A stretch of DNA of 64,000 nucleotides, taken from JANXQG01 sp964615095. GTDB taxonomy: Bacteria > Planctomycetota > Planctomycetia > Pirellulales > Thermoguttaceae. The stretch covers positions 12,428-76,427 of the forward strand of contig CAZTPX010000027.1 of NCBI GenBank assembly GCA_964615095.1, written 5' to 3'. Each line of letters starts with the position of its first letter. Position 1 is the stretch's first letter. A program made the position numbers and the translations under genes. Of this stretch, positions 25,433 through 33,285 are shown piece by piece. The notes under the pieces were generated by a model, which saw only the letters and a list, made by a program, of their open reading frames with translations, was not told where the DNA came from and searched no databases.

Positions 25433-28063
25433 TTATTCTTCCGCCGCGTCCGCCTTCCGCATGTAGGGCGCCAACCGCGGGTCGTTCTGCCGCAGGAGAT
25501 CGGCCAAGAGCCGTTCCTGTCCGAGCGTGCGGATCCACTCCCAAAGATAGGTGGCGAAAACCTGCCCGTCCTTGAGGAGCTTCGAGGAAAGGGTGTGGTG
25601 GCGGTCGCCGAGGCGGACCTTTCCATGGGGCGCGCCGTCCGCCTTGGGCTCGATCACGATTCCCAAGGCATTGAGGATTTCCTCCGCCTCTTTCAGCGGC
25701 CAGCGGGCCTTCTGGTTGAGGAAGCGGCGGACCCTTCGCTGCCACAACCGCTGGTCGTCTGCTTCTGCTTCGTCCGGCCCTTCGACTGGCGTAAGCGGCT
25801 GCAGCACGCAGAGCGAATAATCGTCCGGCGCGATGCCCTTCGCGCGCCAGAAGGCATCCACGGCACGCAGCAGGACTTCCCGCGCCGGGGACTGTGCTTG
25901 GGCTTTCTGGATTGCATTCGCCAAGGTGAAGTTTTCTGCGAAATCGTCGCTCATCGCCATGGCGGCCGTCGGCAGGGCCAGCAGCGTGACGCCGCCGGTG
26001 CCTTGGCGAAGCTGGATCCGTGCCCACTGTGCGGCCTGGTTCTCAAGGTAGGGAAGACATTGCCGGAACCCCATGCTCCCGGCTAACTGCCGCCCGTGGG
26101 CGAGATGGCGGTTGGCTGCCGCGGCGAGGAAATCCGCCGTGCGGGCCATGCGGCTTTCCTCGCCGAAGAGCACGGCGACGGGAACCGCAATGTCCGGGGA
26201 AAAAGCGACCCCGCCTTTTCGCCAGAAACGGCAGACCTGCGCTGCCACCGGCAAGCCCACCGCCTTCGGTGGTACCCGGCCCGGCCCCTCCACCCGCAAG
26301 CGGGTACCCGGCGCCTCCTCTCCTGGAAAGTACCGGCACTGCAAGGGAGGGAAGACGCCCGGCTCGTACTCCACGAATTCCGTATGGTCCAGTGCTCCTG
26401 CCGGAGCGTCGGCGCAGTGCGCCTCTGCGCTGAGGAAACGCTGATAGATTTTCCCGCCGGCGACGGGAGATTCCTCCTCGTCCCGCCTCGCGTCGCCACC
26501 CGCAAGCCGACCCGCTACACCGACCCGCTGCGTGAGTACCCCGCCCCGCCCGGCGAGCACGAAGAGAGGCGCCACGGCGGCCAGCGCGGCCTCGCAGCAC
26601 TTCACCACGTCCAGGGCGATGGCAGACGACTCTCCCTTCCCCCCGGCCGCAGCCACCGTAGACTGCTGGCGCTCGAGCGACGCTTCGATCGCGAAAACGA
26701 TCGCCGCGCGGCGCGTTGCCAGGCCCTTCCCCTCGGCGCGGCGGGGATCGCCGCCCTCTTCGTCGCCGGCGTCGTGGAAGAACTCGGCAAAGCCGTGCCG
26801 GAGGAAAAGGACGAACAGTCCCGAGACGAGCGAGTTCTCCACCAACGTCAACGTTCGGCGGCCAAGGGAATTCTCCTCCTGCGGCAATTCCCGTTCCAAC
26901 CAACTTCGCAACAACGCGGCCTCCTCCGCCAGCCGCGGCACGCACTTGGCGACTTCCGCGGCGGCGTCTGCCGGCGAGACGTCGCCACCCGCAAGCCCAC
27001 CCCCTTCGGTGGTACTCGGCCCGGACGCGGGCGCCATGTACCGTCCGATCGTTCCGATCGGCTGGTCGGCCCCGCAATCCTCAAGAAACTTCTGCCGCAG
27101 GGCAGTCAGGCAGCGCACGGAGAAGCGCTCGATTGCCGCCCCCAACCGCTGGGCAAAATCCCAGACCCCCGGTTCCGAGCGGCAGAGGGCGGCGAAGTCT
27201 TCCGGCCTGCGCTCGAGGTGCTGCGGCAAGAGGCGTTCGCGCAACTCCCGCAGGCCCTCGTACAACGCTCGCGACTGCCGGGGCACGTCGTCGAGCTTCG
27301 CGACGCGCAGCGACGGTGCCGCAGATTGCGGGTCTGCGGTTTCCGGCGCCTTCCCCGCCAGCGCGGGCTGCGTGGGGCCGGAGCGAGCGGGAAGCTGGAA
27401 TGTCCCCGCCTTGACCTGCTCGAAGAATTCCTGGAGACCCTTGAGCCAGCGATTGCAATCCGGCTCACGGATCGCCCGCGGGTCGACGTCCCGCAGGCAT
27501 CTTTCCACGCGATGGAGCATGGCGGGAGTGATCTGGCTCACGTTCAGCCGCCAACCGACGCTATGCTTGTCCGGGTCTGTAAAGTAGGCCTCTCGGGTCA
27601 CGACGAGCGCATCGCGCAAATGCTCAAGCGCCCGCACGATCCCCCAGTGCATGGCGCTCTCGCGGCAGACCCTCAAATAACCGTCCAGGGGCGACTTTCC
27701 CGAGAGCATGACCATGGGGTTGGCGAGCGAGTGGCGCGCGATCCTGGCCATCGTGATCCCCACGCCCGGGATGCGTTCCAGTTGCAGGATCGCCTGTTCC
27801 CTGCGCCGGCACAGAAACTTCCACAGCGGCCGGGCGATCCTGATCTGCTGCTCCAGCGTGACCTGGGAGGGAAGCTGCAGACTGAATTTGCCGCCTAAGT
27901 CTCCGCGGACGGCGCAGTCCGCGACAATCAATCGCAACACCTCCACCGCAAGCGCGTTGAGTTTGCACCTCCGCGCGTACGTTTCGACGATCTGTTCGCG
28001 CAACTGCCCATCCCACCGCGAGGGCCGACGGCTAGGGCGATGTTGGTCTTCTTGATTCGACAT
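25433..28063 (-). CDS. Unknown 876-aa cytoplasmic protein with in-frame DNA repeats
   Basis: No family recognised. The N-terminal third (1-230) is helical and contains LSGKSPLDGYLRVCRES and LRDALVVTREAYFTDPDKHS. Residues about 230-420 and 500-640 are low-complexity Gly/Ala/Pro linkers that coincide with three copies of a short DNA repeat (26242, 26491, 26979). The C-terminal part (about 640-870) is again helical and ends WPLKEAEEILNALGIVIEP, GKVRLGDRHHTLSSKLLKDG, QVFATYLWEWIRTLG. That last block has a faint resemblance to double-stranded-RNA-binding-like folds of small toxins, too weak to use. No signal peptide. It lies between the TPR gene and restriction-modification debris, in accessory DNA. 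Confidence 0.65.
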   Translation of the reverse strand: MSNQEDQHRPSRRPSRWDGQLREQIVETYARRCKLNALAVEVLRLIVADCAVRGDLGGKFSLQLPSQVTLEQQIRIARPLWKFLCRRREQAILQLERIPGVGITMARIARHSLANPMVMLSGKSPLDGYLRVCRESAMHWGIVRALEHLRDALVVTREAYFTDPDKHSVGWRLNVSQITPAMLHRVERCLRDVDPRAIREPDCNRWLKGLQEFFEQVKAGTFQLPARSGPTQPALAGKAPETADPQSAAPSLRVAKLDDVPRQSRALYEGLRELRERLLPQHLERRPEDFAALCRSEPGVWDFAQRLGAAIERFSVRCLTALRQKFLEDCGADQPIGTIGRYMAPASGPSTTEGGGLAGGDVSPADAAAEVAKCVPRLAEEAALLRSWLERELPQEENSLGRRTLTLVENSLVSGLFVLFLRHGFAEFFHDAGDEEGGDPRRAEGKGLATRRAAIVFAIEASLERQQSTVAAAGGKGESSAIALDVVKCCEAALAAVAPLFVLAGRGGVLTQRVGVAGRLAGGDARRDEEESPVAGGKIYQRFLSAEAHCADAPAGALDHTEFVEYEPGVFPPLQCRYFPGEEAPGTRLRVEGPGRVPPKAVGLPVAAQVCRFWRKGGVAFSPDIAVPVAVLFGEESRMARTADFLAAAANRHLAHGRQLAGSMGFRQCLPYLENQAAQWARIQLRQGTGGVTLLALPTAAMAMSDDFAENFTLANAIQKAQAQSPAREVLLRAVDAFWRAKGIAPDDYSLCVLQPLTPVEGPDEAEADDQRLWQRRVRRFLNQKARWPLKEAEEILNALGIVIEPKADGAPHGKVRLGDRHHTLSSKLLKDGQVFATYLWEWIRTLGQERLLADLLRQNDPRLAPYMRKADAAEE
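26242..26285. repeat. Dispersed mini-repeat, copy 1, inside the 876-aa gene
   Basis: Plus strand contains GCCACCGGCAAGCCCACCGC, then TTCGGTGGTACCCGGC. It has an internal hairpin (ACCGCC TTC GGTGGT). On the coding strand it is read as VPPKAVGLPVA, a different frame from copy 3. A partial echo with its own hairpin (ACCCGC/GCGGGT) follows at 26291-26305. Confidence 0.7.
26491..26545. repeat. Dispersed mini-repeat, copy 2, inside the 876-aa gene
   Basis: Shares GTCGCCACCCGCAAGCC with copy 3, then diverges through a small duplicated CGACCCGCT motif and rejoins at GAGTACC. Its coding-strand translation LAGGD matches that of copy 3. Confidence 0.6.
26979..27024. repeat. Dispersed mini-repeat, copy 3, inside the 876-aa gene
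   Basis: Plus strand GTCGCCACCCGCAAGCCCAC followed by CCCCTTCGGTGGTACTCGGC. Closely matches copy 1 but is translated in another frame as STTEGGGLAGGD, so the DNA rather than the peptide is conserved. Confidence 0.7.
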
Positions 28064-28164
28064 GCGTAGTACCCCGATGAGTCCGCCAAGCTATTTAAGA
28101 TAATGCGGCAAGCCCGTCGACGCAAGCGGCGCATGTCGCAAGCCCGACCCGGCTTGGCCCGCCT

Positions 28165-28301
28165 TCAAATCAATTCTCCGACGATGACGATCGTATTCTT
28201 GATCTTGGCTCCGGGGCTGCGCGTCATTTGGTAAACTCCGGGGCGCTGCTTGCCGCCGCACGGCAATTCCCGGTCCGGCAAACCCCCATCAGGAGCAGGC
28301 C
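28165..28301 (-). pseudogene. Type ISP 3' fragment (copy D) joined to a deleted HEAT-like gene
   Basis: Bases 28228-28301 match the 3' end of the gene at 29074-29973. They are followed by ATG 28227 and a 20-codon ORF (MTRSPGAKIKNTIVIVGELI) ending at 28165. Its first codons correspond to the sequence right after the 29074 gene, and its last codons share TCGGAGAATTGA with the 3' end of the HEAT-like gene at 28305. So this is a second copy of the same two-gene block with nearly everything between the gene ends deleted. The surrounding 28064-28304 has no other gene. Confidence 0.7.
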
Positions 28302-28304
28302 GCG

Positions 28305-28964
28305 TCAATTCTCCGACCACTTCGGGCCGGACTTCTCGGGCCTATAGATCGCGGCGATGCGCTTCAGCGCCATGCCCGCGCTGCAACACTCGCGGCCGCT
28401 GAGAAGGTCCGCCAGCAAGGGGACGGCCTCCATCGCTCGCATCGCGCCGGCCAATTCCAGCAAGCTGCTCCGCAGCCAACACATCAAGCAGGGGTCCTCG
28501 TCGCCGTATTGCCCTTGCAGGAGCGACAACACCGTCCGCGCCCGCGCAGGATGCCGCGCCAACGCCTCCACCACCACATGACCCCAGTCCATCGAGAACT
28601 GCGTCGCGCCTCGCATGTTGTCCATGCCCCAATACACCAACGCCGACCATGCGCGGTCCCAGTCCCAGGTGAAGGTATCGAGCCGTTCGGAAAGCGCGTT
28701 CCGCAACACCTCGGGGATGGCGGGGGCCGTAAAGATGTCGTGGAAGCGTTTCGTGAAAATGGCCGGCGGCGTCTTCCCCAGGACCCAGGCCAGGACGAAG
28801 CAGTAGTTCTCTTGCCGCACGTCGCTCCAATCGTAGTCGCGCCGAAACTGGTTGATGATCCAGTCCACCGTGGCTTCGGTCTGGGGGAACTGCTGGGCCT
28901 CGTGGAGGACTTCTTTCGCCGTTTCCAGCCCAAACATTTCCACGGACCGGATCACCAGCGGCAT
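28305..28964 (-). CDS. HEAT-like helical protein, probably frameshifted at its 5' end
   Basis: From ATG 28964 the product is 219 aa, all helical: VIRSVEMFGLETAKEVLHEA, TEATVDWIINQFRR, WAWVLGK-like and LVYWGMDNMRGATQFSMDW, ending in SLLELAGAMRAMEAVPLLADL, an HEAT/armadillo-type pattern. The same frame stays open upstream to 29073 and reads RIKEGILHPEEELRWYALAY, which looks like the true first HEAT helix but has no start codon. An ATG at 29077 overlaps the TGA of the 29074 gene (ATGA) but is one base out of frame; the related copy D has one more base in this interval and would be in frame. The gene therefore appears to carry a one-base deletion near codon 6-9. No known function. Confidence 0.65.
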   Translation of the reverse strand: MPLVIRSVEMFGLETAKEVLHEAQQFPQTEATVDWIINQFRRDYDWSDVRQENYCFVLAWVLGKTPPAIFTKRFHDIFTAPAIPEVLRNALSERLDTFTWDWDRAWSALVYWGMDNMRGATQFSMDWGHVVVEALARHPARARTVLSLLQGQYGDEDPCLMCWLRSSLLELAGAMRAMEAVPLLADLLSGRECCSAGMALKRIAAIYRPEKSGPKWSEN

Positions 28965-29073
28965 GATCGACTCGTCTTCGCAGCGGGCCTTGGAAAAGTA
29001 GGCCAGCGCGTACCAACGGAGTTCTTCCTCGGGGTGCAGAATGCCTTCCTTGATTCTCGATCGGGAGTGCGCG

Positions 29074-29973
29074 TCATTTGCTAACCTCCATCGCGCCGGC
29101 TGCCGCCTCGCGATAATTCGCGTCCAGCGATTCGCCCATCAGGAGCAGGGCCTTCAGACGCCGCACGACCTCCGTGATGTAGGTCATCTCGTCCTGTAGC
29201 AGCGGCCGGCCGAGCACACGAAACTCGCGATAGCTGAGCCACTTCTTGATCACCGGATAACCGCCGATGGTCATCGCCCAGACGTCCAAAGGCACGTTCT
29301 GCCAGTAGACGCGATCATTGATGAAGATGTCCAAGCCGCCGGTCGGGTCGGCGGCGCTGGGCGCGGTCCGGCCCTTGCCGCACATCACGGCGTTCTTGGC
29401 CCCGAAGAAACCCCAGGTGGCCTCGCGGGCGTGGCGGGCCAGTTCGGCGGCCAGGTCGGCCGGCCGGGTGATGGGCGAACTGCGGGTCATCGCGCCGGCC
29501 AGGAAATCCAAGAGCCCCTCGCCATGCTGCTTGGCCAGCGCGTGGGGTTTACAGTGCCAGAAGGCCGCTTCATCGGCGGCCAGCCGGTAGCGGCCCTCGA
29601 CACGTGGCATTTTGTCGCCCGGCTCCTTGACCACCAGCAGGAAATCGCGGTAGTTGGTCACCAGCACGCAGCCGTAGTGTTTCCAGTAGCGGGCCACCTG
29701 GCGGCCATCGGCCGTCTGCGGCACGTCGTCGGCCAGCGGTTTCACCTCGACCGCGCCGCGGAGGTCGCGGGAGCGGGCGTCGAACAGGCCGAAATCCGGC
29801 CGGCCAGCCCCCGTGTCGGCCAGTTCCGCCGTGGCCTTGACGGCCGGGTCGAGCAGGCTCCCCACGGCGTTGAGCAGGTTTTCTAAGGCCGCACGGTACG
29901 AGAGTTCGGGCGTGCCCCGCTCCGTCGAGCGGATCTCCTGAAGGCGGCTGAAGTAGCTTTCCAGGACGTGCAT
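29074..29973 (-). CDS. Internally deleted type ISP restriction-modification protein (nuclease plus C-terminal specificity tail)
   Basis: Full-length type ISP enzymes are well over 1000 aa with nuclease, helicase, methyltransferase and target-recognition parts. This 299-aa ORF has only the two ends. Residues 1 to about 190 are the N-terminal Mrr-like nuclease: Glu23, Asp60 (GRPDFGLF) and EVK at 76-78 form a PD-(D/E)XK site, and QVARYWKHYGCVLVTNYRDF is typical. Residues about 190-299 are the C-terminal specificity region: GGLDIFINDRVYWQNVPLDV, TIGGYPVIKKWLSYREFRVL, GRPLLQDEM and LDANYR. The join lies around AREATWGFFGAKNAVMCGKG and keeps the frame. No helicase motifs or methyltransferase NPPY remain. 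It may be dead, or a small nuclease without its modification partner. ATG 29973 lacks a clear Shine-Dalgarno. Confidence 0.8.
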   Translation of the reverse strand: MHVLESYFSRLQEIRSTERGTPELSYRAALENLLNAVGSLLDPAVKATAELADTGAGRPDFGLFDARSRDLRGAVEVKPLADDVPQTADGRQVARYWKHYGCVLVTNYRDFLLVVKEPGDKMPRVEGRYRLAADEAAFWHCKPHALAKQHGEGLLDFLAGAMTRSSPITRPADLAAELARHAREATWGFFGAKNAVMCGKGRTAPSAADPTGGLDIFINDRVYWQNVPLDVWAMTIGGYPVIKKWLSYREFRVLGRPLLQDEMTYITEVVRRLKALLLMGESLDANYREAAAGAMEVSK

Positions 29974-30049
29974 GGGGTGTTACGAGTGTCGGACCAGGGG
30001 AAGGCTCGAATTCCATGAATGTAGCAAAAGCCGCGGGCCGGAGCAAGCT

Positions 30050-30230
30050 ACTGAACCCCATCGCGTTCGCTGCGGCCGCACGATAATTCGCGTTCAGGAA
30101 CTACCCAATCACCATCGGGAGCAGCACCGTCAATAGCCGTGCGACCTCGGTGATGTAGGTCATTGCGTCCTGTACGGCAGCGGGCCGCCGAACTTACGGA
30201 ACTCGCGATACCTAACCACCGCTGGGCGGT
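30050..30230 (-). pseudogene. Type ISP 3' fragment (copy C)
   Basis: About 170 bases align with the 3' end of the gene at 29074-29973, further upstream than copies A and D: the minus-strand translation still shows RYREFRKFGGPL and MTYITEVARLL before in-frame decay. It lies directly upstream of the 29973 start. The remaining 30231-30507 holds only a short palindrome (TGAAAC/GTTTCA at 30272-30288) and no gene. Confidence 0.8.
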
Positions 30231-30507
30231 CTGCGGAATTTTTGAACTCACCCATTTGGCGGCATTCAGAAAGTGAAACACTTTGTTTCAAAAAATTAAA
30301 CAGTCTCAGCACGCCGGTGCGGGGAGCCGGGCCCCGATTTGTGAAAATCCCCGTGCAAGAGCGACCAGACACTCGTGCCATCGGCGATGGTTGTTTCAAA
30401 TACCACTCGCGCAAGAGCCGAAATCCACCATCCAACGTGATGGAAAGTTAGTCGCGCACTTAAGGGCTGCGTCGGCTTTCTAGGAAATTCCGGTTGGACC
30501 CTATGTT

Positions 30508-31524
30508 TTATTTTGCGACCTTGGGACCCGGCCGCTTCCCTTGGTGGCAATCGCCGCAGGAAACCGTGTGAATGTTGTGCTTGCTCCCCGGCGCGTTGAA
30601 CGTCGTGTCCATCTTCTCGACGTCGATACCGCAATGCGAACTGCCGGGATGACATGCGGCACACGACACTTTGGCCGAGAGCGAATGTGACTGGTGACAA
30701 TCGAAACAACTCAGGCCCTCGTGAACGCCGGCCGGCGTGCGGTCGTCCTCGCTGCTAATCTGCCGGAACGCGTTGGGAGCATGGCACTGCACACAAAGCC
30801 GTTGCCGCGGATCGGACGATACACGGATAGCTCGATCGCCCTGGCGCATGGGCGTGGCGGGCAGGAGATTGCAGGGAAAATAGGCCGACTCGCGGCGGAC
30901 GTAAAGTTGCGCCGCACCGCTCTCGGCGGCCGGCGTGTGGACCTGGTGACAGGCCAGGCAGGGAATGACCGCGTGCGCCGTCTTCGCCTTGTGCTTGAGC
31001 GCCCACGGCCCGGTTGTGTCCAACGGGCCTACTAGGTCCTCGATCTGGCCGTCGAAAAACATGCCGTGGCAGCGGAGACAATCGGGGGCAAGTTGCTCGG
31101 CCTTGTTGTGAACGGGGTCGAGGAAGATCTTGGCGTAGGTCGTGGCGTGGCGGCTGGACTGCCAATCGGCGAACGTGCGGGCATGACACGTACGGCAGGC
31201 CTCGTGCAGGGCTAGGACGTCGCGCTCGGTCAGGTGGATCGGATCGTCCGCATGGCCGGAGAAATGCTGCACGACGCGTTTGACGTGCGCGCGTAGGGCA
31301 TGCATGTCGAGCGTCAGCGAGCCGCCGTGGCAGTTGCGGCAGTGTACGGAGGCGTGCGCCGATTCGGACCAGGCCGAGTGGACGGCGGTCATCTCGTGGC
31401 ACGAGGCGCAGGTGTTGCGGGGATCGCCGTAATGAAAGTAGGTCAAGCCGCCCACGCCGGCCGCCGCGACAAATAGCCCGGCCAACAGCCCCAGCTTGAG
31501 CAGGAAGAAAAGTATCCGCTTCAC
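30508..31524 (-). CDS. Membrane-anchored nine-haem c-type cytochrome
   Basis: A 338-aa protein with an uncleaved N-terminal helix (FFLLKLGLLAGLFVAAAGVG, residues 6-27), as in NapC/NrfH-type cytochromes, and a periplasmic part with nine CxxCH haem sites at 39, 62, 110, 149, 189, 244, 273, 288 and 323. Several spare His residues (for example His50, His75, His92) could be sixth ligands. It should pass electrons between the quinone pool or other carriers and a periplasmic redox enzyme. GTG at 31522-31524 overlaps the TGA of the upstream GMC gene, so translation is coupled. The partner proteins at 31521 and 33286 suggest it takes electrons from sugar or alcohol oxidation, replacing the usual triple-haem subunit of gluconate dehydrogenase. 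Confidence 0.9.
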   Translation of the reverse strand: MKRILFFLLKLGLLAGLFVAAAGVGGLTYFHYGDPRNTCASCHEMTAVHSAWSESAHASVHCRNCHGGSLTLDMHALRAHVKRVVQHFSGHADDPIHLTERDVLALHEACRTCHARTFADWQSSRHATTYAKIFLDPVHNKAEQLAPDCLRCHGMFFDGQIEDLVGPLDTTGPWALKHKAKTAHAVIPCLACHQVHTPAAESGAAQLYVRRESAYFPCNLLPATPMRQGDRAIRVSSDPRQRLCVQCHAPNAFRQISSEDDRTPAGVHEGLSCFDCHQSHSLSAKVSCAACHPGSSHCGIDVEKMDTTFNAPGSKHNIHTVSCGDCHQGKRPGPKVAK

Positions 31525-33176
31525 GATTTGAACTTGCTCGCTTTCCAGTCGGCCTTGATGTTGTGGGAAACCCAGTAGGCCAGCGCCATGATCGTGAGTA
31601 CGGGATTGAAGCCGCCGTTGTTGACGTGCAGGCTGGCGTCGGCCACGAAGAGGTTGTCGATCTGGTGGACCTGCCCGAAGCGGTTGGTCACCGAGGTCTG
31701 GGGATCGTCGCCCATGCGGCAGGTCCCGGCCTGGTGCTGGCCGCCACTGAGGCCCAGGCCCAAACCGCTCCGCCAGACGCGTTCCGCGCCGGCTTCTTTG
31801 ATGATGGCCTCGGCCTTCTTGGAGAGGAACTCGCCCAATTGCAGATCATAGGCGTGCCGGGAGCCGGAGAGGCGGCAGACGGGGATGCCCCAGTAGTCGG
31901 TGACGCTCGGATCGACACTGACGCGGGCAGAGAAATTGGGCATTTCCTGGATCGGGCCCACCAGCCGCAGGCAGCGCTTGTAATAACGGCGCTGGAAATC
32001 CTTGTGGGCCTTGCCCCAGCGCGGCTCGCCGGGCGGGCGCACGCCGGAAAACAGGTAGGGCAGGCGGATGAACTCGTTGGCCAGCAGGCCGCCGCCCACC
32101 AGGCCGGCGTTGCCGTGGCTGAAATCGCTAACGGCGACCGTAGCCCCGGGGCCGGCCTCTTCATAGGTCTCCTCGGGCATCAGGCCCCAGGCCCCCACGT
32201 AGCCGTGCCCCTGCAGGTTCCGCCCCACCCAGTCGTTGTTGTTGCCCGCGCCGTGCGGAAAGAGTTTCGATTTGGAATTCAAGAGCAGCCGGGCGGTTTC
32301 GGTGGCCGAGGCCGAGACGACGACAATATCGGCGGGTTGCTCCTGGGGCCGATTGTCGGCGTCGAAATACCGCACAGCCTGCGCCCGCCCGCGGTCATCG
32401 ACGACAACTTCCGCGGCCACACAGCCTGTCTTCAACTGGCAGTTGCCGCTGGCCAGGGCGATGGGGATCACGGTGTTGTGGCTGCCCGCCTTGGCGTTCA
32501 CTGGGCAGGCAAAGCCCACGCAGGTGCGCATGTGGATACAGGCCGGGCGGCCGTTATAAGGCACCGAGTTGCGGAGCATGGGGATGGGGAAGGGGTGCAA
32601 CCCCAGCCGCTTGGCCGCCTGGACCACGATCTGGCCTTCCTTGTTGTAAGGGAAGGCAGGCATGGGATAGGGCTTCTTGCGCGGGGCGGCGAAGGGGTTC
32701 AGCGTGTGGTCGCCGCTGACGCCGATCTCGTACTCGGCCTTCTCGTAGAAAGGCTCCAGGTCGTCGTAGCTCAGGGGCCAGTCGTCGAGGGTCGAGTCTT
32801 TGACCGCGCCGTAAGTGCTCTTGAGACAGAAATCCTGCCGCATGAAGCGCCAGGCCATCGCGCCGTAGCTGGCCGTGCCGCCGCCCACGCAGCCGGCGTT
32901 GTTGTTATATGCGCCCTCGCTGGGCAAGACGGTCCGCGTCGTGCCGTCGGCATTGGCGAGCACGCGGCAATAGCGGGCGTCATCGGGGCCGAAGGGATTG
33001 CCCAAGGCGGGGGTGCGCTGCGAGACCAGCTCGTCGTCGTTGTACTGATCGTAGTTGGGCCATTGGCCGCGCTCCAGGAGCACGACGCTCAGGCCGGCCT
33101 CGGTCAGTTCTTTGGCGACGATGCCGCCGCCCGCGCCGGCGCCGACGATGACCGCATTGACGTGGGGAAGTGTCAT
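31521..33176 (-). CDS. GMC-family flavin-dependent dehydrogenase, large subunit
   Basis: A 551-aa FAD enzyme. ATG 33176 was chosen because the FAD-binding motif then lies at the N-terminus (MTLPHVNAVIVGAGAGGGIV; VVLLERG). Further GMC features are AYNNNAGCVGGGTASYGAMA near 110, NDWVGRNLQGHGYV around 350, SGGQHQAGTCRMGDD and the C-terminal DASLHVNNGGFNPVLTIMAL, where His and Asn form the catalytic pair. It belongs to the gluconate/2-ketogluconate dehydrogenase branch, which oxidises polyols or sugar acids in the periplasm and hands electrons to a cytochrome. There is no own signal peptide; in this branch the enzyme is co-exported with its Tat-bearing subunit 3, which is encoded just upstream. 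The stop overlaps the cytochrome start. Confidence 0.9.
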   Translation of the reverse strand: MTLPHVNAVIVGAGAGGGIVAKELTEAGLSVVLLERGQWPNYDQYNDDELVSQRTPALGNPFGPDDARYCRVLANADGTTRTVLPSEGAYNNNAGCVGGGTASYGAMAWRFMRQDFCLKSTYGAVKDSTLDDWPLSYDDLEPFYEKAEYEIGVSGDHTLNPFAAPRKKPYPMPAFPYNKEGQIVVQAAKRLGLHPFPIPMLRNSVPYNGRPACIHMRTCVGFACPVNAKAGSHNTVIPIALASGNCQLKTGCVAAEVVVDDRGRAQAVRYFDADNRPQEQPADIVVVSASATETARLLLNSKSKLFPHGAGNNNDWVGRNLQGHGYVGAWGLMPEETYEEAGPGATVAVSDFSHGNAGLVGGGLLANEFIRLPYLFSGVRPPGEPRWGKAHKDFQRRYYKRCLRLVGPIQEMPNFSARVSVDPSVTDYWGIPVCRLSGSRHAYDLQLGEFLSKKAEAIIKEAGAERVWRSGLGLGLSGGQHQAGTCRMGDDPQTSVTNRFGQVHQIDNLFVADASLHVNNGGFNPVLTIMALAYWVSHNIKADWKASKFKS

Positions 33177-33193
33177 GGCGACTCCTGGATGTT

Positions 33194-33252
33194 GTAGCAG
33201 ACACACGCCGTGTGCCGTCCGTAATTTGCGGCACACGGCGTGTGCCTACTAC
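33194..33252. repeat. Long inverted repeat between two dehydrogenase subunit genes
   Basis: Arms of roughly 24 bases, built around CACACGCCGTGTGCCG and CGGCACACGGCGTGTG, face each other across GTCCGTAATTTG; the outer ends are GTAGCAG and CTACTAC. It fills the spacer between the subunit 3 gene and the GMC gene. No U-tract follows. The form is that of a REP-like or MITE-like element; it could also attenuate or stabilise the operon mRNA. Confidence 0.75.
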
Positions 33253-33285
33253 ATTCGAATTTACCGAGTTATCCTTTTAGAATGC

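Noticed and set aside
26096..27898. 600-aa plus-strand ORF opposite the 876-aa gene
   Set aside because: Composition is Arg/Pro-heavy, it lacks a ribosome-binding site and any motif. The minus frame has ordered helices. As both are unknown the choice is less certain here than elsewhere.
27930..28063. Toxin-antitoxin module linked to the 876-aa protein
   Set aside because: Only a faint resemblance of the C-terminal block to a small toxin fold and no partner gene; not enough to claim.
29074..29973. Complete restriction-modification system
   Set aside because: No methyltransferase or helicase motifs remain, and no separate methylase gene is in the window.
31563..33197. 544-aa plus-strand ORF opposite the GMC dehydrogenase
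   Set aside because: The minus frame is an unmistakable GMC enzyme; the antisense frame is a shadow.
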